The notes: generated by a model not told the origin, from the letters alone. Counted from the first letter of the stretch, positions 52,296 through 61,537 are shown. The stretch is 64,000 bases of DNA from ZC4RG30 sp046347045 (GCA_046347045.1 JAXMGX010000009.1:1-64000); one strand, 5' to 3'. A program made the numbers and translations.

Positions 52296-53681
52296 ATGAG
52301 CGCACAACAACGGGCCACAGGCGGGGGAACATTGCAGGAGCATCCACTACTGTCGGGGCGCTATCGCGCGCGCTTCATCGGCATCCTGTTCCTGGTGTGC
52401 TTCCTGAACCTCGCCGACCGCACGGTGTTCTCCGTCGTGGCGCCGATGATGCGCGTGGAGCTGAAACTCAGCGACACGCAGATCGGCATGCTGCAGGGGC
52501 TGGCCTTCGCGCTGCTGTATGGCGGGCTGGGCATTCCGGTGGGGTGGCTGGCCGAGCGCTGCAGTCGCGTGCGCATCATCGCCATTGCGACGGCGTTCTG
52601 GTCCGCGGCCACGGCGCTGTCGGGCATGGCCACGAGTTTCGGCACCATGCTGCTCACGCGCGTGGGCGTGGGCACGGGCGAGGCGGGGTTCACCGCACCC
52701 ACCAGTTCGCTGGTGGCCGACCACTTTCCGCGCGAGCGGCGCGCCAGCGCGATGTCGCTGATCATGCTGGGGCTGCCCATCGGCGCGATGGTGGGGGCGC
52801 TGCTCGCGGGCATCATTGCGCAGCATTGGGGATGGCGCGCGGTGTTCTTCTGTTTCGGTGTGCCGGGGTTGATGGTGGCGTGTGCCACCTGGTTTGGGTT
52901 GACGGAGCCGCCGCGGGGACTTGTCGATGGCGCTGGTGCCGCGCGCAGCGAACCGCCGCCCCTGTCGGTGGTGCTCTCGCATGTCTGGAATACGGCCAGC
53001 CTGCGATGGATCATCATCGGCGGCTCGATCTGCTCCATCGGCATACAGGGCGTGGCGCAGTTCATGGTGCTGTACTTCGTGCGCAGCTTCGACATGCCGA
53101 TCCGCTCGGCGGCGGCGCTGTTCGGCATCCTGTCGGGGCTGTCGCTGGCGGTAGGACTGGTGCTCGGCGCGTTTGGCACCGACAAGGCGTCGTCGCGCGA
53201 TCCGAGGTGGTGGGTGCTGGCACCGGCGGTGGCGCTGGTGCTGACCACCGCAGCGTTCGTGGTGGGATTCCGCAGCGGCACGATCAACATGGCCGTGGTG
53301 CTGATCGGGCTGGGCTGCCTGGGCGCGATGATCCACTACGGGCCGACGGTCGGGCTGATCCAGAACCTGACGCCGGTGAACATGCGGTCATCCGCGTCAG
53401 CGGTGTTCGCGATGCTGTACGCGCTGGCGGGCACGGGGATCGGGCCGACGTTCGTGGGATTCTTCAGTGACCGCATTGCGGCGTCGGCGTTTGCGCAGCA
53501 GGGGTATGGTGCATTGTGCCGACCCGGCGCAGTGGCGCCCGGCATGGCGGATGCCTGCGCGGCTGCATCGCGCAGCGGGCTCGTCGGTGCGTTGTCGCTG
53601 TGCGTGCTGGCGTATGCGGTGGCGGCGGTGTTCTATGTGCTGGCCAGCCGCACGCTGCGCGAGGATCTCAAGGCAGGTTGA
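52296..53681 (+). CDS. MFS transporter (spinster-like)
   Basis: The 461-residue transporter has 12 TM segments. FLNLADRTVFSVVAPMMRVE in TM1 and GIPVGWLAERCSRVRII (loop 2-3) match spinster-like MFS proteins, which are common in sphingomonad and steroid/aromatic-degrading clusters. The start is the ATG at 52296. A clear hairpin at 53684-53713 follows its stop. It may import the substrate of the neighbouring catabolic genes, although it is read in the opposite direction. Confidence 0.9.
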   Translation: MSAQQRATGGGTLQEHPLLSGRYRARFIGILFLVCFLNLADRTVFSVVAPMMRVELKLSDTQIGMLQGLAFALLYGGLGIPVGWLAERCSRVRIIAIATAFWSAATALSGMATSFGTMLLTRVGVGTGEAGFTAPTSSLVADHFPRERRASAMSLIMLGLPIGAMVGALLAGIIAQHWGWRAVFFCFGVPGLMVACATWFGLTEPPRGLVDGAGAARSEPPPLSVVLSHVWNTASLRWIIIGGSICSIGIQGVAQFMVLYFVRSFDMPIRSAAALFGILSGLSLAVGLVLGAFGTDKASSRDPRWWVLAPAVALVLTTAAFVVGFRSGTINMAVVLIGLGCLGAMIHYGPTVGLIQNLTPVNMRSSASAVFAMLYALAGTGIGPTFVGFFSDRIAASAFAQQGYGALCRPGAVAPGMADACAAASRSGLVGALSLCVLAYAVAAVFYVLASRTLREDLKAG

Positions 53682-53683
53682 AC

Positions 53684-53713
53684 GAGCGGTGTCCTCGATG
53701 ATCGAGGTCGCTC
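53684..53713. terminator. Hairpin after MFS gene, convergent junction
   Basis: A nested inverted repeat pairs an outer GAGCG with CGCTC, and an inner CCTCGA with TCGAGG around a TGA loop. It lies in the 41-base gap between the MFS stop and the stop of the 61-aa protein. A bidirectional terminator is likely by position; there is no T tract. Confidence 0.5.
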
Positions 53714-53722
53714 ACTGCTTCG

Positions 53723-53908
53723 TCACTCGGCGCCACCGCCAACGCCACCCTTGGCCGTCTTGCGACCGTTGCGCATCAGCGTGAGCTTGCCCATGGATCG
53801 CGAGAAGCTCTGACCCGAGCCGGCCTTCGCGGCTTTGGCTGCCTCCAGCAGGCGCTGGGCCTGTGATTTGGAGACATCGTTCACTGCCGTCTTCTTTGCC
53901 TTGGTCAT
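53723..53908 (-). CDS. Small basic protein (61 aa), unknown
   Basis: This 61-residue lysine/arginine-rich protein has a helical N-terminal half (SQAQRLLEAAKAAKAG) and GKLTLMRNGRKTAKGG after it. No TM or signal is seen. Its ATG overlaps the hydrolase stop (ATGA), so it is the last, coupled gene of the five-gene catabolic operon. The coding pattern and coupling support it as real; I do not recognise a family. Confidence 0.6.
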   Translation of the reverse strand: MTKAKKTAVNDVSKSQAQRLLEAAKAAKAGSGQSFSRSMGKLTLMRNGRKTAKGGVGGGAE

Positions 53909-54774
53909 GATGTAACCTCGATGAATTTTGCGATGCGCGGACCAAGATCATCCTCGCTCGAGCCGATGCACTGCGCTGGGGACAGATGGTTGTGTCCTGC
54001 CATGTATTCCATGGGCGGATACGTTCCCTTGGCGGCATGCCAGAGCGCCGCGATCTGCGCGGCCTGGTCCTGGAAGTCCTTCGGATCCATTTCGCTGACT
54101 GTGAACATCAGCGGAACCTTGGTTGACAGCAGACCCTGAGTGCAACGCGCCTCGACCAGCGTGGCGGGTGAATCGCCGTAGTAGGCGAGACTGAACTGGT
54201 TCGGCGTCTGCGTGGTGGGGTCGTAGATGCCCGAGGTCATCAACGCGCCGGCGATGCCGGGGCCGTCGGTGCCATGGAAGCGGGAATGCGCCGTGTAGGC
54301 TGCCACGTGCGTGGCGCCGGCGCTTTGTCCCAGCAGGAATATCTTCCGCGGATCGCCACCGTGCTGCGCGATGTTGGCGCGCAACCAGCTCACGGCCAGC
54401 GCCATGTCCTCCGGGCCGCAAGGCCAGCGGTTCGCGGGCGCGAGGCGATAGGTGAGCGTGACGCCCACGTACCCACGCTGCGCAGCCCATTGACCGATGT
54501 TGTCGAAGAAGGGTGAGCCGGGGGAGGTCTTGTCTCCCATGACGAAGCCGCCACCGTGCACATAGACCAGCACCGGCGCCGCGTCGGGATTCCCCTTGCG
54601 GTGGATGTCGAGGCGGTTGCGCGCGTCCGGGCCGTATTGGTGGTCGCGCGTGATGGTCACGTCTGGATCGCGGGGCGCGGACAGCGACGCAATGAGCTTC
54701 GTGGTGGTCTGCAGCAGCGTGGGAGTGAGCTCGGTGCCCAGTGCCAGCAGCTTGGCGCGTGTTTCCGGCGTCAT
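53905..54774 (-). CDS. Alpha/beta hydrolase (HSL/esterase-type)
   Basis: The 289-residue cytoplasmic hydrolase has the oxyanion motif HGGGF at 73-77 and nucleophile Ser151 in GQSAG, as in hormone-sensitive-lipase-like carboxylesterases. A late Asp (SEMDPKDF) and His (GHNHLS) complete the likely triad. The ATG at 54774 overlaps the alcohol dehydrogenase stop (ATGA). In this operon it probably releases an alcohol or acid from an ester intermediate, but the substrate is unknown. Confidence 0.9.
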   Translation of the reverse strand: MTPETRAKLLALGTELTPTLLQTTTKLIASLSAPRDPDVTITRDHQYGPDARNRLDIHRKGNPDAAPVLVYVHGGGFVMGDKTSPGSPFFDNIGQWAAQRGYVGVTLTYRLAPANRWPCGPEDMALAVSWLRANIAQHGGDPRKIFLLGQSAGATHVAAYTAHSRFHGTDGPGIAGALMTSGIYDPTTQTPNQFSLAYYGDSPATLVEARCTQGLLSTKVPLMFTVSEMDPKDFQDQAAQIAALWHAAKGTYPPMEYMAGHNHLSPAQCIGSSEDDLGPRIAKFIEVTS

Positions 54775-55868
54775 TTCGCGCCCTCCATCAGCAGCACGGG
54801 CTTGATGACGCGGCCATGGTGCACGTCGTCGAAGGCCCGCGCGATCTCGTCGAAGCGGTAGAAGGTGAGCAGGCGGTCGAAGGGGAATCGTCCCTGCCGC
54901 CAGTAGTCGATGAGCCTGGGCAGGAACAACCCCGGATGTGCATCGCCGCCGAGGATGCCGCGCATCTGCCGGCCGCCGGCCAGCATGGGGAACATGGCGG
55001 GCGCCCACTGGCCGCGCGGCGCGGCCACGAAGCCGGCGGTGCCGTTCATGGCCAGCACTTCCAGTGCCATGGTGTGCACGGCGGGTACGGTGGTGGTGTT
55101 CAGCGAACAGCGGATGCCGCGGCCGGTGACGGCACGGATCTGCTTCACGGCGTCGTCGTCCGAATTGAAGACATGCGTGGCGCCGAGTTCGCGCGCCAGC
55201 GCCAGGCGTTCGGTATTCACATCCACGGCGACAATGTGGCGTGCGCCCACCAGGCGCGCGGCCATCACGGCGGAGAGTCCGACGCCGCCCGTGCCGAAGA
55301 TGGCGATGGAATCGCCGAAGCCCACCCGCAGCGCCTCGATGACGGCGCCGGCGCCGGTGATGACGCCGCAGCCCAGCGGGCCCAGCTTCTCGAGCGGCAG
55401 ATCGCGATCCACCTTCACTGCGGTGCGTTCTGGCACGACGGTGTGGGTGGAAAAACTCGACTGGCCGAAGAAATGCGAATGCACGGTGTCGTCGCCGCAC
55501 TTGAGCGCGGTGGACCCGTCCAGCCGCTTGCCGCCGAAGCAGAGCGGCATGGCGAGGTCGCAGTACGTGGGGCGGTTCGCCAGGCAGCTCGGGCAGCGGC
55601 CACAGGAGCTGCCGCTGAGGATCACATGATCGCCCACCTCGAAGCCGCGCACGCCGGCGCCCAGCGCCTCGACCACGCCCGCGCCTTCATGGCCCAGCAC
55701 GATGGGCTGCGGGGCATGGCGGCCCGGATGCTCGTGCAGGTCGGTGTGGCAGATGCCCGTGGCCACCAGGCGCACCTGCATTTCTCCTGCGCGCGGCGCC
55801 TCGAGCTCCAGCGATTCCAGCGCGGGCGCCTCGCCCTGACCGCGGCTGACGGCGGCCGTGACCTTCAC
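54771..55868 (-). CDS. Zinc-dependent alcohol dehydrogenase (aryl-alcohol type)
   Basis: The 365-residue medium-chain dehydrogenase has catalytic zinc ligands Cys40 and His60 (TGICHTDLH, VLGHEG) and a structural zinc site at Cys89, 92, 95 and 103 (CGRCPSC, then C). The NAD-binding GTGGVGLSAV follows. The pattern resembles aryl-alcohol dehydrogenase XylB. It interconverts an alcohol and an aldehyde. The GTG start overlaps the SnoaL stop (GTGA), and its own stop overlaps the hydrolase start. Confidence 0.9.
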   Translation of the reverse strand: MKVTAAVSRGQGEAPALESLELEAPRAGEMQVRLVATGICHTDLHEHPGRHAPQPIVLGHEGAGVVEALGAGVRGFEVGDHVILSGSSCGRCPSCLANRPTYCDLAMPLCFGGKRLDGSTALKCGDDTVHSHFFGQSSFSTHTVVPERTAVKVDRDLPLEKLGPLGCGVITGAGAVIEALRVGFGDSIAIFGTGGVGLSAVMAARLVGARHIVAVDVNTERLALARELGATHVFNSDDDAVKQIRAVTGRGIRCSLNTTTVPAVHTMALEVLAMNGTAGFVAAPRGQWAPAMFPMLAGGRQMRGILGGDAHPGLFLPRLIDYWRQGRFPFDRLLTFYRFDEIARAFDDVHHGRVIKPVLLMEGAK

Positions 55869-56377
55869 GGCTTGCCCTTCAGGTTGGGATTGGTGATGGG
55901 CGCCTGCGGCGGCCGCTTGATGGTGATCTCGCCCTGCCAGGGAATGTCGGCGAGCTGCGTCCAGCCGTTCACCGACAGGCTCTGGAAGCGCCAGACGCCT
56001 TCCTTCTTCGTGACGTGGTCGATGCGCGTGCCGATGCCGAACACGAAGTTGTTCTTGTATTCCACGTTGTGCTGGATGATCTGGAAGAAGCAGCGCACGT
56101 CGGCTTCGCCTTCCTGCTCGCGCGGCTCCATGATGAAGTGGTTCATCAGGTGCTGGCGGCCGATCCACCAGTGCTGGCGGTCGTACCACAGCGACTTCAG
56201 GTTCTCGGCGATGGCCGCATGGCCCTGCACCTTGCCCTGCCACATGTGGTCGAACCAGGCGTCCTGCGTGAACGTGGACATCGCCATGGGCAGATCGGCG
56301 AGGTCGATGCCCCAGGCGTAGCGGGCGTACAGCTCCTGGATCTCCAGGCGGTCGAGCGCACTCAGTTGCCAGCTCAT
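55865..56377 (-). CDS. SnoaL-like NTF2-fold protein
   Basis: The 170-residue protein opens with LSALDRLEIQELYARYAWGI, typical of SnoaL_4-type proteins in catabolic operons. TFTQDAWFDHMWQGKVQGHA, HHxF-type HFIMEP and IIQHNVEY follow the usual strand order. Related proteins act as isomerases, hydratases or small subunits of dioxygenases, but many have no known activity. It sits between aldehyde dehydrogenase (3 bases) and alcohol dehydrogenase (overlap). Confidence 0.85.
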   Translation of the reverse strand: MSWQLSALDRLEIQELYARYAWGIDLADLPMAMSTFTQDAWFDHMWQGKVQGHAAIAENLKSLWYDRQHWWIGRQHLMNHFIMEPREQEGEADVRCFFQIIQHNVEYKNNFVFGIGTRIDHVTKKEGVWRFQSLSVNGWTQLADIPWQGEITIKRPPQAPITNPNLKGKP

Positions 56378-56380
56378 GTC

Positions 56381-57850
56381 TTATGCCTTCGGCGGCGGGC
56401 CGCCATGCAGGTGGTGGTCGTTCTGGATGTCGGCGGGGGCGCCATGCTGCGTCATCAGCGCCTTGCGGCGCACGAAGCGCAGGATGGCCTCGGGGCCGGT
56501 GCGCGAACCGCCGCCCACGCCCGAGAAGCCGAAGCTGTTGGTGCCGATGGTGCGGTTCTTCGCGAAGGTGAGGAAGGTGTCCTGCACGAACACCGAGCCT
56601 GCGTTCAGGCGCTCGGCGATGGGCAGGGCTTCTGACTCCGAGCCTGCGATCACCGAAGCTGTGAGGCCGAAGGTGGTGTCGTTCGCGAGGCGCACCGCTT
56701 CATCGATGGTGCGGAACTTCATCACCGGCAGGCAGGGCCCGAAGGTTTCGTCCTGCATGATCAGCATGTCGTGGTTCACGTTGGTGAGCACGGTGGGGCG
56801 CATGTAGAGGCCGCCAGCATGCGTTTCCACTTCGCCGCCGGTGTGCACCACGGCGCCTTTGGCCCGCGCGTCGGCCAGGTGGCGCATGACGATGTCGGCC
56901 TGCGGCGCGAAGGTGAAGGGATGCAGATGCCCGGCGCGCGGGTTGTCGGTGTTGAGGCGCACGGACCTGGCTTTCTCGATCAGCTTCGCCACGAAGGCAT
57001 CGTGGATGCCTTCATCCACATAGATGCGTTCCACCGAGAAACACACCATGCCATTGGCATGCGCGGCGCCGCGCAGCACGGCGGTCGTGGCGCGTTCCAG
57101 GTCGGCGTTGGCGGTGACGATGACCGGGTCCTTGCCGCCGAGCTCGAGGTACGCGGGGATGAGCCGCTGTGCACAGTGCACGGCGATCTTGCGGCCCGTG
57201 GGCACGCTGCCGGTGAAGCAGAGCACGTCGGCGTTGTCGATCACGGCCTTGCCGGTTTCGGCATCGCCGGTGACGAAGTCGAATACCGCAGCGAGTTCGG
57301 GCACGGCACGCACGCTTTCGAACAACGGACCAGTGAAACGCGGCGTGATTTCGCTGGGCTTCAGCAGCACCGCGCAGCCGGCGAAGAGGGCGGGCACGGC
57401 GTCGAGCAGCGCCAGCATCATGGGTGCATTCCACGGCGAGATGACGCCGCACAGTGCGTAGGGCACGAACTGCGTGCGCACCTCGACGCTGGGTACGGCC
57501 TTCGAAGGGCCTGCGTAGCTGGCCTTCTGCAGCGCGCCGGCGGCGTCCTCCAGCCAGCCACCGATATTGCCCATGGTGATGAAGCCCTGTAGGTACGAGG
57601 TGTGGCAGCCCCCTGTGTCCTCGGCATCGGCCTCGGCAATCGCGGTGGCGCGCTTCTTCACCTCGCCCAGCCAGCGCGCCATCACGCCACTGCGGCCGGC
57701 AAGGCCCATCGCGGCCCATGCCTTCTGGTTCTCGCGCAGCCGCGCGGCCTTCGCGGTCACCTCGGCGGGGCCTGCAACCTGCAAATCGAAATCAGTACGA
57801 CCCGTGCGCGGGTTGCGGACCGGAATGCTCCGCGGGCCGGCGTCGGCCAT
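56381..57850 (-). CDS. NAD(P)+-dependent aldehyde dehydrogenase
   Basis: The 489-residue enzyme oxidises an aldehyde to its acid. Catalytic elements are Asn141 (SPWNAP), Lys164 (LLKPSE), Glu236 (LELGGKDP) and the thiol Cys270 in ANGMVCFSVERIYV. The residues before the Cys (GMV) differ from the common GQ-x-C context but Cys and Glu are intact. The ATG at 57850 follows GAGGGGG; a start at 57874 is less likely. It is the first gene of the operon and is divergent from the carotenoid-oxygenase gene across 69 bases. Confidence 0.92.
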   Translation of the reverse strand: MADAGPRSIPVRNPRTGRTDFDLQVAGPAEVTAKAARLRENQKAWAAMGLAGRSGVMARWLGEVKKRATAIAEADAEDTGGCHTSYLQGFITMGNIGGWLEDAAGALQKASYAGPSKAVPSVEVRTQFVPYALCGVISPWNAPMMLALLDAVPALFAGCAVLLKPSEITPRFTGPLFESVRAVPELAAVFDFVTGDAETGKAVIDNADVLCFTGSVPTGRKIAVHCAQRLIPAYLELGGKDPVIVTANADLERATTAVLRGAAHANGMVCFSVERIYVDEGIHDAFVAKLIEKARSVRLNTDNPRAGHLHPFTFAPQADIVMRHLADARAKGAVVHTGGEVETHAGGLYMRPTVLTNVNHDMLIMQDETFGPCLPVMKFRTIDEAVRLANDTTFGLTASVIAGSESEALPIAERLNAGSVFVQDTFLTFAKNRTIGTNSFGFSGVGGGSRTGPEAILRFVRRKALMTQHGAPADIQNDHHLHGGPPPKA

Positions 57851-57919
57851 GGTGCCCCCTCGTATTGTCTTCACTGCTGCGGCCGGCCATTATGCCTTAC
57901 GAAAAAATCTGGGGGCCAT

Positions 57920-59338
57920 ATGCCGGAACCGTTCATCCAGGCGCTGAGTTTCTACGGAACGCAGAAGCCGTATCGATTCGAGGCCGACGTGTACGACTGC
58001 GAGGTGCTGGGCGATCTGCCCGCCGCACTCAATGGGTCGTACTACCGCTGCGGTGCCGATGACGCCTATCCCACGCTGCCCGGCGACATCATCCTGAACG
58101 GCGATGGCATGGCCTCGGTGTTCCATCTCGCCAATGGCAAGGTGGACTTCCGCTGCCGTTATGTGAAGACCGAGCGGTACCTGGCCGAGCGCAAGGCGCG
58201 GCGGCGCCTGGCGGGCAAGTACCGCAATGGCTACACCGATGCGCCGGAACTTGCAGGCCTCGATCGCGACAACACCGGCAACACCAGCGCCTTCTGGCAT
58301 CACGGGCGGCTGTATGCGCTGCGCGAGGATTCCGTTCCGATGGAACTCGATCCTGCCACGCTGGAGACGCGCGGCTACGCCGAGTTCAAGCCGCGGCTGC
58401 AGACGCAGTCCATGACTGCGCACCCGAAGATCGATCCGGTCACCGGCGAGTGGTGGAGCTACGGGCAGTACTGCCGCAAGGAATACCGCAACGAGATGGC
58501 GCTGACGGTGTTCGACCGGCAGGGCAACCTGGTGCGGCAGGAAGAGCTGCGGATGCCGTACAACGGCGTGTGCCATGACTTCGCGATGACGCGCGAGCAT
58601 GCCATCTTCACCGTGATGCCGCTGACCGTGGATGTGGCGCGCATGAAGGCCGGCGGGGATTTCTACGCCTGGGATCCCTCCGTGCAGCCCATGTATGGCG
58701 TGATGCCGCGCAGCGGCACGACGAAAGACATCCGCTGGTTCGAAGTGCCGGGCGCGATGATCGCGCACTTCATGAACGCCTGGAGCGAGGGCGACAAGGT
58801 GTTCGTCGATGGTTTTGCCGCGCCGGGCAACAGCTTCGCGTTCTTCAACGACGTGAACGGCAACCCCACGCCCAATGCCGTGGCCGACAGCAAGCTCACG
58901 CGGCTGCATTTCGACCTGTCGCGCAAGGACGGGAAGGTTGAGCTGCAGGGCTTCGACAAGGCGATCGGCGAAATGCCGAAGATGGATGAACGGCGCGGCC
59001 TGCAAACCTATCGTTACGGCTGGCACAAGACCTTCGACGGCATCGCCATGGTCGACTGGCAGACCGGCGAGCACAAGGTGCACCAGCTGCTGAAGACGGA
59101 GAATCCGGGGATGTCGCAGGAAGCGGTGTTCGTGCCGCGCTCGGCGGATTCAGCCGAGGGCGATGGCTACCTGGTCTCGGTGGTCAACCGCGTGAAGGAA
59201 AACCTGGCCGAGCTGTACGTGCTCGACACGAAGGATTTCCTGGGCGCGCCGGTGGCCCGCGTGAAGCTGCCGTTCAACCTGCCGATGAGCTTCCATGGCT
59301 GCTTCGTGTCGCGCCCCGGCGCGCAGCTGCCGCGCTAG
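57920..59338 (+). CDS. Carotenoid-oxygenase family (RPE65/lignostilbene dioxygenase-like)
   Basis: The 472-residue enzyme has the four iron-binding His of the family: His168 (TAHPK), His219 (VCHDF), His283 (IAHFM) and His459 (SFHGC), placed one per propeller region. It should cleave a C=C bond with O2 to give two carbonyl products. Bacterial members act on carotenoids, stilbenes or lignin-derived stilbenoids. The start is the ATG at 57920 with GGGGG just upstream. It is divergent from the aldehyde dehydrogenase gene, consistent with one pathway. Its stop overlaps that of the DUF418 gene (CTAG). Confidence 0.9.
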   Translation: MPEPFIQALSFYGTQKPYRFEADVYDCEVLGDLPAALNGSYYRCGADDAYPTLPGDIILNGDGMASVFHLANGKVDFRCRYVKTERYLAERKARRRLAGKYRNGYTDAPELAGLDRDNTGNTSAFWHHGRLYALREDSVPMELDPATLETRGYAEFKPRLQTQSMTAHPKIDPVTGEWWSYGQYCRKEYRNEMALTVFDRQGNLVRQEELRMPYNGVCHDFAMTREHAIFTVMPLTVDVARMKAGGDFYAWDPSVQPMYGVMPRSGTTKDIRWFEVPGAMIAHFMNAWSEGDKVFVDGFAAPGNSFAFFNDVNGNPTPNAVADSKLTRLHFDLSRKDGKVELQGFDKAIGEMPKMDERRGLQTYRYGWHKTFDGIAMVDWQTGEHKVHQLLKTENPGMSQEAVFVPRSADSAEGDGYLVSVVNRVKENLAELYVLDTKDFLGAPVARVKLPFNLPMSFHGCFVSRPGAQLPR

Positions 59339-60651
59339 GAAGCTTCGCGGGCCGGCGTTCCCGCCGCGGTGGCTTCGCGCCGCAGCGGGAAGATCCGCCA
59401 GTAGGTGAGGCAGCGCCACACCCATTCCAGCGGCCCGAACCGGAAGCGCGCCAGCCACGGCAGCGACCAGGCCAGCATCAGCACGCAGCCCAGCACCAGG
59501 AATCCCCACTGCTGGAACCGGTCGAAGCGGTCGAAGAGCCCGAGTCCCCAGCCCTGGAAGATCACCGCCATCACGAACGACATGCCCAGGTAGTTGGTGA
59601 GCGCCATCTGCCCGGCCGCCTCGAAGCGGCGACCGATGCGCGTGGGAACCAGCCGCGGCGCCAGCGCCACCATCACTGCGAGGTAGCCCAGCACCATCGG
59701 CAGGCGCAGGATGTGCACGGGGCCATAGAAGACGAAATAGTTGAGGCTGAAGAGCCAGCCGGACTGCTTCAGCCACAATCCCATGGCCAGCGAGATGAGA
59801 CCGGAGAAGGCGATGCCGGCCACACCCCAGCGCAGCATGCGGCGCCGGTTCCACAGCCCGCTGAAGAATCCCATGCGGTACAGCGCCGCGCCGATCAGCA
59901 TCATCGGCAGGTACTGCACGACCGCATAGCTCAGGCCCAGCACCGGATCGAGTATGGCGTCGAAATCCAGCCGGCCGTCGCGCATGAACCGGTGGGAGAG
60001 GATGTCGCGCATGCCGCCATGCGCCATCCACTGCGATTCCTCGGTGACCGCCTCGCGCTGCCCCCGCCAGTACTCGTCGTACTCCGCCCGCTCCTTCGAG
60101 GTTGCCGGCGAGGCCAGCGCCACCTGCTCCTCGCGCGCCTGTTCCCACAGGCCGATGCCGGAGGTGACTGATGCCGCCGTGAGCAGCAGCACGCCCAGCG
60201 CCAGCAGCAGGCGCGGATTCCACGACACCATCCAGAGGGCGAGGACGCCCAGCAACGCGTACTGCAGCAGGATGTCGCCCTCGAAGAGGAACACGAAATG
60301 CAGCGCACCGAAGGCCATCAGCCACAGCAGCCGCCGGAACTGCAGCCAGCGCGCCGGTGCGCCGCGCGCCCGCGCGCGCTCCATGAACACCACCAGGCCC
60401 ACACCGAACAGCGCCGCGAACATCCCGCGGAACTTGCCGTCGATGAAGATGTAGTTGACCAGCCAGGGGAACCACTCGGTCCAGCCCACCTCGTGCACCA
60501 GCGCCACGACCCGGCGGGCCTCGTTGGGCCTTGCGTAGGTGACGATGTTCGATGCCAGGATGCCCAGCACCGCGATGCCGCGGATGAAGTCGAGGCTGGC
60601 GATGCGGTCCATTGCGCCGATGGGCGTGGACTTCTTGTTGTTCTGGTCCAT
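59335..60651 (-). CDS. DUF418 membrane protein
   Basis: The 438-residue polytopic protein starts at the ATG at 60651. ASLDFIRGIAVLGILASNI is the family opening, shared with heparan-acetyltransferase-like proteins. About ten hydrophobic segments follow, and the C-terminal DUF418 block (GQMALTNYLGMSFVM, WSLPWLARFRFGPLEWVWR) is clear. The function is unknown. Its stop overlaps the carotenoid oxygenase stop in a shared CTAG. Confidence 0.9.
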   Translation of the reverse strand: MDQNNKKSTPIGAMDRIASLDFIRGIAVLGILASNIVTYARPNEARRVVALVHEVGWTEWFPWLVNYIFIDGKFRGMFAALFGVGLVVFMERARARGAPARWLQFRRLLWLMAFGALHFVFLFEGDILLQYALLGVLALWMVSWNPRLLLALGVLLLTAASVTSGIGLWEQAREEQVALASPATSKERAEYDEYWRGQREAVTEESQWMAHGGMRDILSHRFMRDGRLDFDAILDPVLGLSYAVVQYLPMMLIGAALYRMGFFSGLWNRRRMLRWGVAGIAFSGLISLAMGLWLKQSGWLFSLNYFVFYGPVHILRLPMVLGYLAVMVALAPRLVPTRIGRRFEAAGQMALTNYLGMSFVMAVIFQGWGLGLFDRFDRFQQWGFLVLGCVLMLAWSLPWLARFRFGPLEWVWRCLTYWRIFPLRREATAAGTPAREAS

Positions 60652-60709
60652 GGCGGTCGAGACTAGTCCTGCTGGCGCCTGCCTGGCAAACCTGGAGTAG
60701 GCTTGGCCC

Positions 60710-61537
60710 ATGATCCGCATCCCGCGCCCGCGTTGGCTCCTGGCCCTGCTGCTGGGCGTTGCCACCGTGGTGCTGGCCGAGCGGGAATTCCGCGTGTATG
60801 CCAGCCTCGAGCCGCAGGCCGATGTCGATCTGCCGGAGGGCTGGGACAAGCCCGCGGGGTTCGTGGTCGCCCGGATGATGTATCCCGGAAACTTCGGTTT
60901 CCGCCGGCGCGGATTCGGCGACTGGCGCGAGGGCGGCACGGCCTGGGCCGTGGACTATCCGCGCGGCGACCGCTACTACGCGAAGATCCTGCGGCGACTC
61001 ACCACCATCGACGTGCGCGCGGTGGAGCAGCCGGTGAACCTGGACGATGGCGATGATGTCTTCGACTGGCCCTACATGATCGTGGGCCTGCCGGGCTACT
61101 GGGACCTCACCGACGAGCAGGTGGCGAAGCTTCGCGACTACCTGCTGCGCGGCGGCTTCCTGATCGCCGACAGCTTTTTCGGCACCGGCGAATGGGAAGG
61201 TTTCATCGACGGCATGCGGCGGGTGTTCGCGGACCGCGAGATCATCGACCTGCCCGACGGGCACCCGCTGCTGCACACGGTGTACGACCTCGACACGCAT
61301 GGCCAGGTGCCCAACTGGAATTCGCTGCGCTTCGGCGGTGGATATCGCAACGACGGCGCCGTTCCGCACTGGCGCGCCATCCTCGATGACGAAGGCCGGG
61401 TGATGGTGATGATCGCCTTCAACAATGACCTGGGCGATTCATACCAGTGGGCCGATGATCCGGAGTATCCGGCCAAGGGCGCTTCGCTGGGGCTGCGCAT
61501 GGGCGTGAACATGGCGGTGTACGCGCTGTCGCACTAG
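60710..61537 (+). CDS. DUF4159 domain protein, exported
   Basis: The 275-residue protein has a signal or anchor segment (about 8-23, WLLALLLGVATVVLA), then VARMMYPGNFGF, GTAWAVDYPRGDR and YLLRGGFLIADSFFG, which are DUF4159 hallmarks. DUF4159 often occurs beside MoxR/DUF58/VWA gene sets, but none is seen here. It is divergent from DUF418 across 58 bases and shares CTAG stops with the TetR gene. Confidence 0.88.
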   Translation: MIRIPRPRWLLALLLGVATVVLAEREFRVYASLEPQADVDLPEGWDKPAGFVVARMMYPGNFGFRRRGFGDWREGGTAWAVDYPRGDRYYAKILRRLTTIDVRAVEQPVNLDDGDDVFDWPYMIVGLPGYWDLTDEQVAKLRDYLLRGGFLIADSFFGTGEWEGFIDGMRRVFADREIIDLPDGHPLLHTVYDLDTHGQVPNWNSLRFGGGYRNDGAVPHWRAILDDEGRVMVMIAFNNDLGDSYQWADDPEYPAKGASLGLRMGVNMAVYALSH

